A stretch of DNA of 62,057 bases from an uncultured Pseudocitrobacter sp. (GCA_913778145.1 CAJYVI010000011.1:1-62057); one strand, 5' to 3'. Positions 52,034 through 61,385 are shown, numbered from the stretch's first letter. Notes: generated from the letters alone by a model not told the origin. Made by a program: numbers and translations.

Positions 52034-53695
52034 CTAAAACGTCTCCCAGTTCTCCCCGGAATCCGTCGCCGCAGCTTTGCGTTGCACCGGCTTGACCGCC
52101 ACCACGCGCTCTTCCGCTTTCTCCTGAAGCGCTTTTTCCTGCTGGATATGGAACACCGCCACCGCCTGGGTCAGCCTGCTGGCCTGTTCTTCCAGCGCCG
52201 CAGCCGCAGCGGCGGATTCTTCCACCAGCGAGGCGTTCTGCTGGGTAACGCGGTCCATCTCCGACACCGCCAGCCCGACCTGGTCGATACCGCGGCTCTG
52301 CTCATCCGACGCCGAGGCAATCTCACCCATGATATCGGTCACGCGGGTCACCGCATTCACAATCTCATCCATGGTTTCCCCGGCGCTCTCCACCAGCGTC
52401 GAACCTAAATCAACACGGCTTACCGAGTCTTCAATCAGGCTCTTAATTTCGCGAGCGGCCTGCGCGCTGCGCTGGGCCAGATTACGCACTTCTCCTGCCA
52501 CAACAGCAAAACCACGCCCCTGCTCGCCCGCGCGCGCCGCTTCGACCGCCGCATTCAGTGCCAGAATGTTGGTCTGGAAGGCAATACCGTCAATCACGCT
52601 AATAATGTCGGCGATTTTCTGCGAACTGGCGGTGATGTCACGCATAGTTTGCACCACGTTATCCACCACTTTTCCGCCCTTCTGCGCCGTTTCCGAAGCG
52701 CTCAGCGCAAGGTTGCTCGCCTGACGGGCGTTCTCGGCGTTCTGCTTCACGGTCGCGGTCAGCTCTTCCATGCTGGCAGCGGTTTCTTCCAGCGAAGCGG
52801 CCTGCTGTTCAGTACGTGAAGAGAGATCGTTATTGCCCATCGCAATCTCGCTCGCCCCGCTATAAATCGCATCCGCGCCGTTGCGCACTTCACCGACGGT
52901 GCGTGCCAGTTCGCCCTGCATATGACGTAGCGTGCTGGCCAGTTGCCCCATTTCGTTGCGCCCTTCCACATCGATGCGACGAACAAGATCGCCCCCGGCA
53001 ATATGACGAATGCTTTCAATCAGGCTTTGCAGCGGCAGGATCAGGGTCTTACGGATACCGAACCAGACAATCGCGATCGCCAGCAGCACGGCAATCATGA
53101 CACCAGCCAAAATCCACATCGCCTGATCGTATGAACGGTTGTTATCGGCGACGGCGAGATCGTATAAACGATCGTTCTGTTGCAGATAATCGACATACGC
53201 TTGCTCAAATCGGTCCTGGTAACCTTGAGTTGGCTGGTCGAAGAAGTCGTTGATTTTGCCCGCGCCCAACAGTTGAATCAGCTCGGCCAGCGCACCGTGG
53301 TAGATGTCGTAGTTACGTTTAATTTCCAGCGCCGCCGACTCGCTCTGACGCGGGTCACGCGGCATCGCTTCGTACTCGGCCCAACGCTTTTCCGCATCGC
53401 TCAGCGATTTCTGTGCAACCTGCATCAGCTCCGCCACCGTCGCACCGCTGCCGATATTGTTCTGATCCATCATGTAGCGGATCCCGGCGCGGTTCAGGGT
53501 ATTACGGGTTTGCAGCAAAGCGACCCAGCTGCCGTTAAGGCCAGACTGCTGCTGGCGTATAGTTTGTAGAACGGTGAAGTTTTCCTTGTCGTTTTTGAGC
53601 GAGTTGAAGAACAGCCCGCCCGACGTGAGTTGTAATAGTCCAAATAACACCAAAACCAGCACTAAGCTGGTTACGATCTTGATACGGTTTAACAT
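52034..53695 (-). CDS. tsr: Serine chemoreceptor Tsr
   Basis: Methyl-accepting chemotaxis protein, 553 aa (E. coli 551). N-terminal helix, periplasmic four-helix domain with serine ligands at Tsr numbering (Arg64 and Asn68 in [11 protein letters not shown], Thr156 in QPTQGY), second membrane helix near 190-212, HAMP, and signalling coiled coil with the invariant tip [21 protein letters not shown]. It ends in NWETF, the CheR/CheB tether. Preceded by a sigma-28 promoter. Confidence 0.96.
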   Translation of the reverse strand: MLNRIKIVTSLVLVLVLFGLLQLTSGGLFFNSLKNDKENFTVLQTIRQQQSGLNGSWVALLQTRNTLNRAGIRYMMDQNNIGSGATVAELMQVAQKSLSDAEKRWAEYEAMPRDPRQSESAALEIKRNYDIYHGALAELIQLLGAGKINDFFDQPTQGYQDRFEQAYVDYLQQNDRLYDLAVADNNRSYDQAMWILAGVMIAVLLAIAIVWFGIRKTLILPLQSLIESIRHIAGGDLVRRIDVEGRNEMGQLASTLRHMQGELARTVGEVRNGADAIYSGASEIAMGNNDLSSRTEQQAASLEETAASMEELTATVKQNAENARQASNLALSASETAQKGGKVVDNVVQTMRDITASSQKIADIISVIDGIAFQTNILALNAAVEAARAGEQGRGFAVVAGEVRNLAQRSAQAAREIKSLIEDSVSRVDLGSTLVESAGETMDEIVNAVTRVTDIMGEIASASDEQSRGIDQVGLAVSEMDRVTQQNASLVEESAAAAAALEEQASRLTQAVAVFHIQQEKALQEKAEERVVAVKPVQRKAAATDSGENWETF

Positions 53696-53723
53696 GTTTT
53701 CTCTTCCTCCTGGCGAATAACGG

Positions 53724-53750
53724 TTTTCGGCCTGGAAAGAGAAAACTTTA
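53724..53750 (-). promoter_or_regulatory. Sigma-28 (FliA) promoter of tsr
   Basis: On the minus strand TAAAGTTT, 11-bp spacer, GCCGAAAA, against the flagellar consensus TAAAGTTT-N11-GCCGATAA. It lies about 28 bp upstream of the tsr ATG, with CAGGAGGAAGAG as ribosome site. tsr should be expressed with late flagellar genes. Confidence 0.9.
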
Positions 53751-53771
53751 AGAAAAGGTGCAACCGTGAAT

Positions 53772-53853
53772 TGCCGGATGGCGGCTACGCCTTATCCGGC
53801 CTACGGTATGGTGCTGTTTTTTGCCGGATGGCGGCTGCGCCTTATCCGGCCTA
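53772..53853. repeat. Two tandem REP units, 50-bp period
   Basis: TTGCCGGATGGCGGCT[A/G]CGCC...CCGGCCTA occurs twice at exactly 50 bp spacing (53771 and 53821). The spacer between them (GGTATGGTGCTGTTTT) matches the spacer of the array after hpaF, in the opposite orientation. It lies between tsr and the reductase gene. Confidence 0.9.
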
Positions 53854-53871
53854 GGGTATGGCAATGTTTAA

Positions 53872-54882
53872 TCAGGCGCTTAACGCACGGATATCATCGT
53901 ACAGCGACTGGGTGATCGCCACGCCCTGCTTTTCACTGTTCAGGCGCGATTGATAACGACGCTCGCCCGGCAGCCGCGCCCCCTGCGCCTGCATGCCGCT
54001 GAATAGGGTTTCTGCCCGCGCCAGATGCGCGCTCGCGTCCTCACCAAGGAAGCGCGTCGGGTCGAGCGCCAGAATCAATTCGCCGCCGTACGGCAAGCCG
54101 CCCGCGCCATCATCCCACGCCAGTGATTCTGCGCTGGTCATATCGCCAATCAGCGGCCCGGCCAGCAGCTCAACCATCGCCGCCAGCGCTGAACCTTTAT
54201 GCCCGCCAAAGGTGAGCATTGCCCCCTCCAGCACCGCCTGTGGGTCGGTGGTGGCATTCCCGTCGCTGTCGATGCCCCAGCCTTCAGGAATGGCTTTCCC
54301 CGCTCGGTGGTGCAGCTGAATTTCACCGCGCGCTGCGGCACTGGTTGCCATATCAAAAATAAACGGATGTTTGTCGCCGCGCGGCCAGCCAAAAGCTATC
54401 GGGTTGGTGCCAAACAGCGGCTGCGTGCCACCCGCCGGTGCAACCCAGGCGTGGCTCGGCGTGGTCGCCAGCGCCACCAGCCCGGCATCGGTCAGCGGTT
54501 CAACGTCGGCAGACAGGGCGGAGAAATGCACGCAGCGGTTAATCGCCAACGCCGCAATCCCACACTGGCGCGTTTTCTCTATCAACAGCGGCAGCGCCTG
54601 CTCAAAGGCCAGCAGCGAATACGCGCCATGCGCATCCGCTTTGACAATCGCCGGCGCCTGAGACACCACCGTGGGCAGCGCATCCGCTGACACTTTTCCT
54701 TTGCGCAACGTCTCGACAATGCCCAATAACCGCCACAGGCCGTGCGATGCACAGCCGTCACGCTCACCTGCGGTGACATTTTGCGCAATCACCGCCGCAT
54801 GTTGTTTACTAAATCCATTGCTGCTGAGCGCATGAAACGCCAGCGCGTAAGCCTCATCCAGAGAGAGGTTTACTGTTTCCAT
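53872..54882 (-). CDS. Ldh2/MDH2-family NAD(P)H oxidoreductase, DpkA/LhpD-like
   Basis: A 336-aa member of the malate/L-lactate dehydrogenase-like superfamily. It resembles Pseudomonas delta1-piperideine-2-carboxylate/delta1-pyrroline-2-carboxylate reductases (DpkA/LhpD) through LFGTNPIAF, FDMATSAAARGEIQ, AIPEGWGIDSDG and LTFGGHKGSALAAMVEL. The substrate is therefore a cyclic imino acid (lysine or hydroxyproline catabolism) by family resemblance only; ureidoglycolate- or sulfolactate-type activity is the alternative. No transporter or racemase adjoins it. Start at 54882 follows AGGAG. Confidence 0.8.
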   Translation of the reverse strand: METVNLSLDEAYALAFHALSSNGFSKQHAAVIAQNVTAGERDGCASHGLWRLLGIVETLRKGKVSADALPTVVSQAPAIVKADAHGAYSLLAFEQALPLLIEKTRQCGIAALAINRCVHFSALSADVEPLTDAGLVALATTPSHAWVAPAGGTQPLFGTNPIAFGWPRGDKHPFIFDMATSAAARGEIQLHHRAGKAIPEGWGIDSDGNATTDPQAVLEGAMLTFGGHKGSALAAMVELLAGPLIGDMTSAESLAWDDGAGGLPYGGELILALDPTRFLGEDASAHLARAETLFSGMQAQGARLPGERRYQSRLNSEKQGVAITQSLYDDIRALSA

Positions 54883-55154
54883 TAAAAAACTCCTTTATGA
54901 TTTTCATCTCCGATAACGTTGACCAGAGACGGTAGAGGTACTTAACCGTATCTTAATTTTCATTTAACAACAATGGCACAACTGGCACGACCAAACAGAT
55001 AAAAAACATATATAAGACTTATAAATCAGAGCAAACAACCATATAAACACTAAATGTGTTTATAAATATCTTTAAGCACCCTCTGCGGGATAAGCTTTTT
55101 CTCATTCTTCTCGAGCCGGCGATAATGTCATCGCGGGCCAGAATGGGTGTGAAA

Positions 55155-55709
55155 ATGATGATGACCGCATTAACTCTGGCAGACCCCCGCTATCAGATCC
55201 GGGTTCTGAGTAACAATTATTTCTTCTGGCTGGGCGTAAAAAACCTGGTGCGTCAGCAGGGCAAACCGGCTGTCGATGTGCAGTGGGTAAAAGCGACCAA
55301 CGACGGCCAGCAACGTTTGCTGTGTCAGGAAATCTACGCTACGCCGGTGGCGCAAAAATGGCTGGTCTTTACGGAAAGCGAACAGGTAGACAACCTGAGC
55401 GTGATGCTGCCGGATGACCGGGTAAACATTCTCTCCGATCGTCTGACAATGGCGGAATTGCAAGAACAGTTGAAAAACCCGACCTTCAGCCGCCGCCGTC
55501 GCGATAAGCAGCTTACTCGCTCCGAAGCACGCGTCTGCTCGCTGATTCGCCAGGGCTTTACCCTGGTGCGTATTGCGCAAATTCTTAATAAGTCGCCGAA
55601 AACGATTTATACCCACAAGCGCAACGCGATGGACAAATTCCACTGCAATACGCTAGTTGAATTCAACCGTAAAATGAACCTGATGGAACAGCAGGCTCTT
55701 TATCACTAA
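55155..55709 (+). CDS. LuxR-type helix-turn-helix regulator
   Basis: A 184-aa (from 55155) protein with a C-terminal LuxR HTH, LTRSEARVCSLIRQGFTLVRIAQILNKSPKTIYTHKRNAM, and an N-terminal domain without recognisable receiver acidic residues, organised like YjjQ/BglJ. The open frame extends upstream to 55056, and ATGs at 55125 and 55143 are also possible; no ribosome site is decisive. It lies upstream of, and in line with, the CadC-like and FidL-like genes, 119 bp before the next one. Target and signal unknown. Confidence 0.78.
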   Translation: MMMTALTLADPRYQIRVLSNNYFFWLGVKNLVRQQGKPAVDVQWVKATNDGQQRLLCQEIYATPVAQKWLVFTESEQVDNLSVMLPDDRVNILSDRLTMAELQEQLKNPTFSRRRRDKQLTRSEARVCSLIRQGFTLVRIAQILNKSPKTIYTHKRNAMDKFHCNTLVEFNRKMNLMEQQALYH

Positions 55710-55828
55710 CCTCTGCGCGGCAATCATCGCTGGGATCAATGTTATAGGAAACGTAACAACCTATAATTTAAGCTAATATAAAGGCACTTTGCCTGTGGCT
55801 TTCTCGATTCCGGACGCGCTTACCGCTC

Positions 55829-56575
55829 ATGAAATATCTGCTCGCTGATGCGATCATCTATGACAACGAAGATGGCTCGCTCTCCCTGAAGGGCGTGGAG
55901 AGCGAAGAGCATCAGATGCTGACCAGCACCGCAAACCATATCTTCAATCTGTTGATTGCCCATCATGGCATGGTGGTGGATCGCGAGAAATTCCTGCAGG
56001 ACGTGTGGGATGAGCGGGGCCTGACAGGCTCAAATAACTCACTTAATCAGTACATTAGCATCCTGCGTAAACTGCTGGACGGCATGGTGCCCGGCATCAC
56101 GTTTATTATTACCGTCCCGAAAACAGGTTTTATGCTGAATGCCGAGATAAGTGTGCAACCGCTCAGCCGTGAAAGCGCACCGATGCTGCCCACGCCGGTA
56201 CGTACGTCGCGTTCCCGTCCGATGTTAGCCATTTGGTTAGCGATTATCACCATGATTGTCGCAGCCATTTGCGGCAGTTATATCTCACAAAAACAGTCGC
56301 CGTCAGTGGCTGGCCGCTATTTACTGACTCAGATTGATGGCTGCCCGGTTTATACCTTCACGCCCATAGCCGATGTTTTTCAAAAGCAGGCCATTGCGTT
56401 AACCCGGCAAATCAAAGAAAACAGTGGCTTATCCTGCCTGGAAAACTCCGTATTCTATGTGCATATTCAGAACACGCTGTTTTATGGGGATAAGGGCCGA
56501 CTGGTGCTGTCACAGTGCTCACGCTCAAGCCAAAACACCAGTACCTGTAGCACCAATTATTTTTATGAGTGGTGA
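55829..56575 (+). CDS. ToxR/CadC-like membrane-bound transcriptional regulator
   Basis: A 248-aa protein: N-terminal winged-helix DNA-binding domain (about residues 10-105; ANHIFNLLIAHHGMVVDREKFLQDVWDERG, NNSLNQYISILRKLLD, TVPKTGFML), one membrane helix (131-152) and a small periplasmic domain with four Cys (172, 203, 230, 240), which might form disulfides. Organised like CadC, ToxR and Salmonella MarT. The next gene, 3 bp on, encodes a FidL-like partner, the MarT-FidL arrangement. The start ATG at 55829 has no strong ribosome site. Confidence 0.85.
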   Translation: MKYLLADAIIYDNEDGSLSLKGVESEEHQMLTSTANHIFNLLIAHHGMVVDREKFLQDVWDERGLTGSNNSLNQYISILRKLLDGMVPGITFIITVPKTGFMLNAEISVQPLSRESAPMLPTPVRTSRSRPMLAIWLAIITMIVAAICGSYISQKQSPSVAGRYLLTQIDGCPVYTFTPIADVFQKQAIALTRQIKENSGLSCLENSVFYVHIQNTLFYGDKGRLVLSQCSRSSQNTSTCSTNYFYEW

Positions 56576-56578
56576 CAG

Positions 56579-57058
56579 ATGAAGCCCCGTATCCTGCTGA
56601 TCATTGTCTTTATTTTCATAAACATCACGCTGATTGCCGCGACAATGTGGTGGCTGAACAAGCCAGAGCCGCTGGCCTTCAACTGTCAGGGGCAGCTTAA
56701 CTTTAAGGAAAGCCGCGACAATAATCCGTTTAATTTCGACGGCCAGGTGGTGATGCATTTTAATCCTGACGGCAGTGGTTATTTCATTATGACCGGCAGC
56801 CTGATGGCGGACGAGATGACGCATACCGTCTCGCGGCAGGAGAACTTTAGCTGGCGCAATCTGCACGATAGTCTGTATGAAATTCACATCCTGAGCATCG
56901 ATCGCTTCAGCCACGATCGTGTACCGGATAAAATCTTCGAAGCCTACACCGCCGGTATTCTGCTGGGCCAGAAGCGCCTGCTCAACATTCAGCGCACGCC
57001 AGAACACGCGACCATTATCGGCAATTTCTATTCGCCGCTTTTACTGTGTGCTAACTAG
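56579..57058 (+). CDS. FidL-like membrane-anchored protein
   Basis: A 159-aa protein with an N-terminal anchor (about residues 5-24) and a periplasmic domain containing FNCQGQL and a C-terminal LLLCAN. It follows the CadC-like gene by 3 bp, so the two are one unit. Similar small proteins (FidL-type) accompany MarT-like regulators and are thought to modulate them, as ToxS does for ToxR. That role is inferred. Its 3' end overlaps hpaR by 4 bp. Confidence 0.75.
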   Translation: MKPRILLIIVFIFINITLIAATMWWLNKPEPLAFNCQGQLNFKESRDNNPFNFDGQVVMHFNPDGSGYFIMTGSLMADEMTHTVSRQENFSWRNLHDSLYEIHILSIDRFSHDRVPDKIFEAYTAGILLGQKRLLNIQRTPEHATIIGNFYSPLLLCAN

Positions 57059-57501
57059 TTTTTATCGTCCGCGTTTTCCCCCTGTCGCAAACTGCCCAGC
57101 GCAATAAACTCGCCCAGCAGTGCGGTCAACTGCTGCATTTTCTCCGGGGTAAACTCATTTTCAATCAACCGATAAGCTTCTTCCACCTGCGTTTGCGCGC
57201 GCGCGTAAAGCGCCTGCCCCTCTTTGGTGAGCGACACAAACAGCTTGCGCTGGTCGTTAACCGGCTTTAAGCGCAGCACCAGACCATCGCGTTCCATGCG
57301 CGTCAAAATACCGGTCAGGCTTGGGCGCAAAATGCAGGCGCGAAACGCCAGATCGTGAAAATCCATCGACGGGTTCTCCGCCAGAATGCGCACGATACGC
57401 CACTGCTGCTCGGTCAAATTATGCTGCTTAACGATGGGACGAAAATAGCTCATCGCCGCTTCACGCGCCTGCAACAGTGCGATAGTCAAAGATTCGTGCA
57501 T
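57055..57501 (-). CDS. hpaR: MarR-type repressor HpaR of the homoprotocatechuate pathway
   Basis: A 148-aa MarR-family regulator that represses hpaGEDF... until an aromatic inducer binds. Winged-helix core LTEQQWRIVRILAENPSMDFHDLAFRACILRPSLTGILTRMERDGLVLR (about residues 29-77). Divergent from hpaG with 277 bp between, the arrangement of E. coli B/C/W and Klebsiella hpa clusters. Two inverted TATTAATGAA elements in the gap may be its operators. Confidence 0.93.
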   Translation of the reverse strand: MHESLTIALLQAREAAMSYFRPIVKQHNLTEQQWRIVRILAENPSMDFHDLAFRACILRPSLTGILTRMERDGLVLRLKPVNDQRKLFVSLTKEGQALYARAQTQVEEAYRLIENEFTPEKMQQLTALLGEFIALGSLRQGENADDKN

Positions 57502-57526
57502 CGTGCTTCCTCAGAATACTTAAAAA

Positions 57527-57744
57527 TTCATTAATAACGAAACAATTAGCAAACGCGGCGCCGTTCGGCAACCGGTTTCTTGGTTACGTTTACTCAAAAA
57601 AAACTCATCAAAATTCATATTATTGATTTATAAAGGTTAATTAAGATTAACTGTAAATATATTGTTAAAGGCATCACAAATATTTCACTTATTTTTGCCA
57701 AGCGTCGCGATCAGGAATACAAAGATCATTAACATATTAATGAA
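57527..57744. promoter_or_regulatory. hpaR-hpaG control region with two inverted elements
   Basis: TTCATTAATA (57527-57536, near hpaR) and TATTAATGAA (57735-57744, near hpaG) are perfect reverse complements about 200 bp apart, each 25-45 bp from the gene it precedes. They fit two HpaR operators that could allow repression at both promoters or looping. The intervening AT-rich DNA includes TTAAAGGCATCACAAATATTTCAC, possibly a CRP- or IHF-assisted promoter. Operator identity is inferred. Confidence 0.6.
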
Positions 57745-57779
57745 ATCAAAATCACCGAATAAACCCTGAGGAGAGGTCA

Positions 57780-59069
57780 ATGAAAGGCACCGTCTTCGCC
57801 GTCGCCCTGAATCATCAAAGCCAGATTACCGCCTGGCACAACGCGTTCCAGCAAGCCCCCTATAAAACACCGCCGAAAACCGCGGTCTGGTTTATTAAAC
57901 CGCGTAACACGCTTATCGGTAACGGCGAGGCGATTCCTTTCCCGCAGGGCGAAACGGTGCAAAGCGGCGCAACCGTGGCGCTGATTGTCGGCAAAACGGC
58001 CACCAAAGTACGCGTTGAGGACGCCGCAGAGTACATCGCAGGCTATGCGCTGGCGAACGACGTCAGCCTACCGGAAGAGAGCTTCTACCGCCCGGCGATC
58101 AAAGCCAAATGCCGCGATGGTTTCTGCCCGATGGGCGAAACGGTGGCGCTGAAAGACGTTGATAATCTGACGATTGTTACCGAAATCAACGGTCGCGAAG
58201 CGGATCACTGGAATACCGCCGATTTACAGCGCAATGCCGCACAGCTGCTGAGCGCTCTGAGCGAATTCGCCACGCTGAACCCTGGCGACGCCATTTTGCT
58301 TGGCACACCACAAACCCGCGTGGACATTCAACCCGGCGATCGCGTTCGTGTTCTCGCAGAAGGATTCCCGCCGCTGGAAAACCCGGTGGTAGACGAACGT
58401 GAAGTGACCTCGCCTAAAACCTTCCCAACGCTTCCACACCCGCACGGCACGCTGTTTGCCCTCGGCCTGAACTACGCCGACCACGCCAGCGAACTGGAAT
58501 TTAAGCCACCGGAAGAACCGCTGGTGTTCCTGAAAGCGCCGAATACCCTCACGGGCGATAACCAGACCTCCGTGCGCCCGAACAACATCGATTACATGCA
58601 CTACGAAGCGGAACTGGTGGTGGTGATTGGCAAGCAGGCGCGTAACGTCAGCGAAGCCGATGCTATGGATTATGTCGCGGGCTACACCGTGTGTAACGAC
58701 TACGCCATCCGCGACTACCTGGAAAACTACTACCGCCCTAACCTGCGGGTAAAAAGCCGCGACGGGCTGACGCCGATGCTTTCAACCATCGTGCCGAAAG
58801 AGGCGATCCCGGATCCACATAATCTGACCCTTCGCACCTTCGTCAACGGAGAATTACGCCAGCAAGGCACTACCGCCGATCTGATCTTCAGCGTGCCCGT
58901 CCTGATCGCCTACTTAAGCGAATTTATGACCCTGAATCCGGGCGACATGATCGCCACCGGCACGCCGAAAGGCTTATCTGACGTGGTGCCTGGCGATGAA
59001 GTCGTGGTGGAAGTGGAAGGCGTGGGCCACCTGGTGAACCGCATTGTGAGTGAGGATACAGCGAAATGA
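57780..59069 (+). CDS. hpaG: HpaG bifunctional isomerase/decarboxylase
   Basis: Bifunctional enzyme of 4-hydroxyphenylacetate catabolism: 5-oxopent-3-ene-1,2,5-tricarboxylate decarboxylase and 2-hydroxyhepta-2,4-diene-1,7-dioate isomerase. 429 aa made of two homologous FAH-type domains (residues about 1-205 and 215-425). Only the second has the full metal-binding set (HYEAELVVVIGK, LNYADH), matching the known asymmetry. Start at 57780 follows GAGGAGAGGTCA. It overlaps hpaE by 4 bp. Confidence 0.96.
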   Translation: MKGTVFAVALNHQSQITAWHNAFQQAPYKTPPKTAVWFIKPRNTLIGNGEAIPFPQGETVQSGATVALIVGKTATKVRVEDAAEYIAGYALANDVSLPEESFYRPAIKAKCRDGFCPMGETVALKDVDNLTIVTEINGREADHWNTADLQRNAAQLLSALSEFATLNPGDAILLGTPQTRVDIQPGDRVRVLAEGFPPLENPVVDEREVTSPKTFPTLPHPHGTLFALGLNYADHASELEFKPPEEPLVFLKAPNTLTGDNQTSVRPNNIDYMHYEAELVVVIGKQARNVSEADAMDYVAGYTVCNDYAIRDYLENYYRPNLRVKSRDGLTPMLSTIVPKEAIPDPHNLTLRTFVNGELRQQGTTADLIFSVPVLIAYLSEFMTLNPGDMIATGTPKGLSDVVPGDEVVVEVEGVGHLVNRIVSEDTAK

Positions 59070-60532
59070 AAAAAGTAAATCATTGGATCAACGGCAAAAA
59101 TGTTGCAGGTAACGACTACTTCCAGACCACCAACCCGGCAACGGGTGAAGTGCTGGCGGATGTGGCCTCCGGCGGTGAAGCGGAGATCAATCAGGCGGTA
59201 GCGGCAGCGAAAGAGGCGTTCCCGAAATGGGCCAATCTGCCGATGAAAGAACGCGCGCGCCTGATGCGCCGTCTGGGCGATCTGATCGACCAGAACGTGC
59301 CGGAGATCGCCGCGATGGAAACCGCTGACACGGGCCTACCGATCCATCAGACCAAAAACGTGTTGATTCCACGCGCTTCCCACAACTTTGAATTTTTCGC
59401 GGAAGTCTGCCAGCAGATGAACGGCAAGACCTATCCGGTTGACGACAAGATGCTCAACTACACGCTGGTGCAACCGGTAGGCGTTTGTGCGCTGGTATCG
59501 CCGTGGAACGTGCCGTTTATGACCGCCACATGGAAGGTCGCGCCGTGTCTGGCGCTGGGCAATACCGCGGTGCTGAAGATGTCGGAACTCTCCCCGCTGA
59601 CCGCCGACCGCCTGGGTGAGCTGGCGCTGGAAGCTGGTATTCCGGCGGGCGTGCTGAACGTGGTACAGGGCTACGGCGCAACCGCAGGCGATGCGCTGGT
59701 CCGTCATCATGACGTGCGTGCCGTGTCGTTCACCGGCGGTACGGCGACCGGGCGCAATATCATGAAAAATGCCGGACTGAAAAAATACTCTATGGAGCTT
59801 GGCGGTAAATCGCCGGTGCTGATTTTTGAAGATGCCGATATTGAACGCGCGCTGGACGCCGCCCTGTTCACCATCTTCTCAATCAACGGCGAACGCTGCA
59901 CCGCCGGTTCGCGCATTTTTATTCAACAGAGCATCTATCCAGAATTCGTTAAACGCTTTGCCGAACGCGCCAACCGTCTGCGCGTGGGCGATCCGACCGA
60001 TCCGAATACCCAGGTTGGGGCGCTTATCAGCCAGCAACACTGGGAAAAAGTCTCCGGCTATATCCGTCTGGGCATTGAAGAAGGCGCCACCCTGCTGGCG
60101 GGCGGCCCGGATAAACCGTCTGGCCTGCCTGCGCACCTGAAAGGCGGCAACTTCCTGCGCCCAACGGTGCTGGCGGACGTTGATAACCGTATGCGCGTGG
60201 CACAGGAAGAGATTTTCGGGCCGGTCGCCTGTCTGCTGCCGTTTAAAGACGAAGCCGAAGGCTTACGCCTGGCAAACGACGTGGAGTACGGCCTCGCGTC
60301 GTACATCTGGACACAGGATGTCAGCAAAGTGTTACGCCTGGCGCGTGGCATCGAAGCGGGCATGGTGTTCGTCAACACCCAGAACGTGCGCGACCTGCGC
60401 CAGCCGTTTGGCGGCGTGAAGGCCTCCGGCACCGGGCGTGAAGGCGGTGAGTACAGCTTTGAGGTGTTCGCGGAAATGAAGAACGTCTGCATTTCCATGG
60501 GCGACCATCCCATTCCGAAATGGGGAGTTTGA
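59066..60532 (+). CDS. hpaE: 5-carboxymethyl-2-hydroxymuconate semialdehyde dehydrogenase
   Basis: NAD-dependent aldehyde dehydrogenase (488 aa) oxidising the ring-cleavage product made by HpaD. ALDH motifs: VSPWNVPFM, FTGGTATGR (cofactor), MELGGKSPV (catalytic Glu about residue 254) and NGERCTAGSR (catalytic Cys). ATGA overlap with hpaG (4 bp) couples translation; hpaD begins 2 bp after its stop. Confidence 0.97.
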   Translation: MKKVNHWINGKNVAGNDYFQTTNPATGEVLADVASGGEAEINQAVAAAKEAFPKWANLPMKERARLMRRLGDLIDQNVPEIAAMETADTGLPIHQTKNVLIPRASHNFEFFAEVCQQMNGKTYPVDDKMLNYTLVQPVGVCALVSPWNVPFMTATWKVAPCLALGNTAVLKMSELSPLTADRLGELALEAGIPAGVLNVVQGYGATAGDALVRHHDVRAVSFTGGTATGRNIMKNAGLKKYSMELGGKSPVLIFEDADIERALDAALFTIFSINGERCTAGSRIFIQQSIYPEFVKRFAERANRLRVGDPTDPNTQVGALISQQHWEKVSGYIRLGIEEGATLLAGGPDKPSGLPAHLKGGNFLRPTVLADVDNRMRVAQEEIFGPVACLLPFKDEAEGLRLANDVEYGLASYIWTQDVSKVLRLARGIEAGMVFVNTQNVRDLRQPFGGVKASGTGREGGEYSFEVFAEMKNVCISMGDHPIPKWGV

Positions 60533-60533
60533 T

Positions 60534-61385
60534 ATGGGTAAGTTAGCGTTAGCCGCAAAAATCACGCACGTGCCGTCGATGTATCTCTCTGAACTGCCGG
60601 GGAAAAACCACGGCTGCCGCCAGGGCGCGATCGACGGGCATAAAGAGATCAGCAAGCGTTGCCGGGAAATGGGCGTCGATACCATTATCGTTTTCGATAC
60701 CCACTGGCTGGTCAACAGTGCTTATCACATCAACTGTGCAGACCATTTTGAAGGCGTCTACACCAGCAACGAGCTGCCGCATTTTATTCGTGACATGACC
60801 TACAACTACGAGGGCAACCCGGAGTTGGGGCAGCTTATTGCCGATGAAGCCTTAAAGCTCGGCGTGCGGGCAAAAGCGCACAATATTCCCAGCCTGAAAC
60901 TGGAATACGGCACGCTGGTACCGATGCGCTACATGAATGAAGACAAGCGCTTCAAAGTGGTCTCCATTTCGGCTTTCTGCACGGTTCACGATTTTGCCGA
61001 CAGCCGCAAGCTGGGCGAAGCGATTGTGAAAGCAATCGACCAGTACGACGGCACCGTGGCGGTCCTTGCCAGCGGTTCGTTATCGCACCGCTTTATTGAC
61101 GATCAGCGTGCGGAAGAAGGGATGAACAGCTACACCCGCGAGTTCGACCGCCAGATGGACGAGCGTGTGGTGAAGCTGTGGCGCGAAGGCCAGTTCAAAG
61201 AGTTCTGCAATATGCTGCCGGAGTACGCCGACTACTGCTACGGCGAAGGCAATATGCACGACACGGTGATGCTGCTGGGGATGCTCGGCTGGGATAAATA
61301 CGACGGCAAGGTGGAGTTTATCACCGAGCTATTCCCAAGCTCTGGCACCGGCCAGGTTAACGCAGTTTTCCCGCTTCCCGCGTAA
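60534..61385 (+). CDS. hpaD: 3,4-dihydroxyphenylacetate 2,3-dioxygenase
   Basis: Extradiol (type II, LigB-like) dioxygenase of 283 aa that opens the homoprotocatechuate ring using Fe(II) or Mn(II). Candidate metal ligands are in FDTHWLVNS, NCADHFEG and SLKLEYGTL. Start at 60534, 1 bp after hpaE. Its product is the substrate of HpaE, matching gene order. Confidence 0.96.
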   Translation: MGKLALAAKITHVPSMYLSELPGKNHGCRQGAIDGHKEISKRCREMGVDTIIVFDTHWLVNSAYHINCADHFEGVYTSNELPHFIRDMTYNYEGNPELGQLIADEALKLGVRAKAHNIPSLKLEYGTLVPMRYMNEDKRFKVVSISAFCTVHDFADSRKLGEAIVKAIDQYDGTVAVLASGSLSHRFIDDQRAEEGMNSYTREFDRQMDERVVKLWREGQFKEFCNMLPEYADYCYGEGNMHDTVMLLGMLGWDKYDGKVEFITELFPSSGTGQVNAVFPLPA

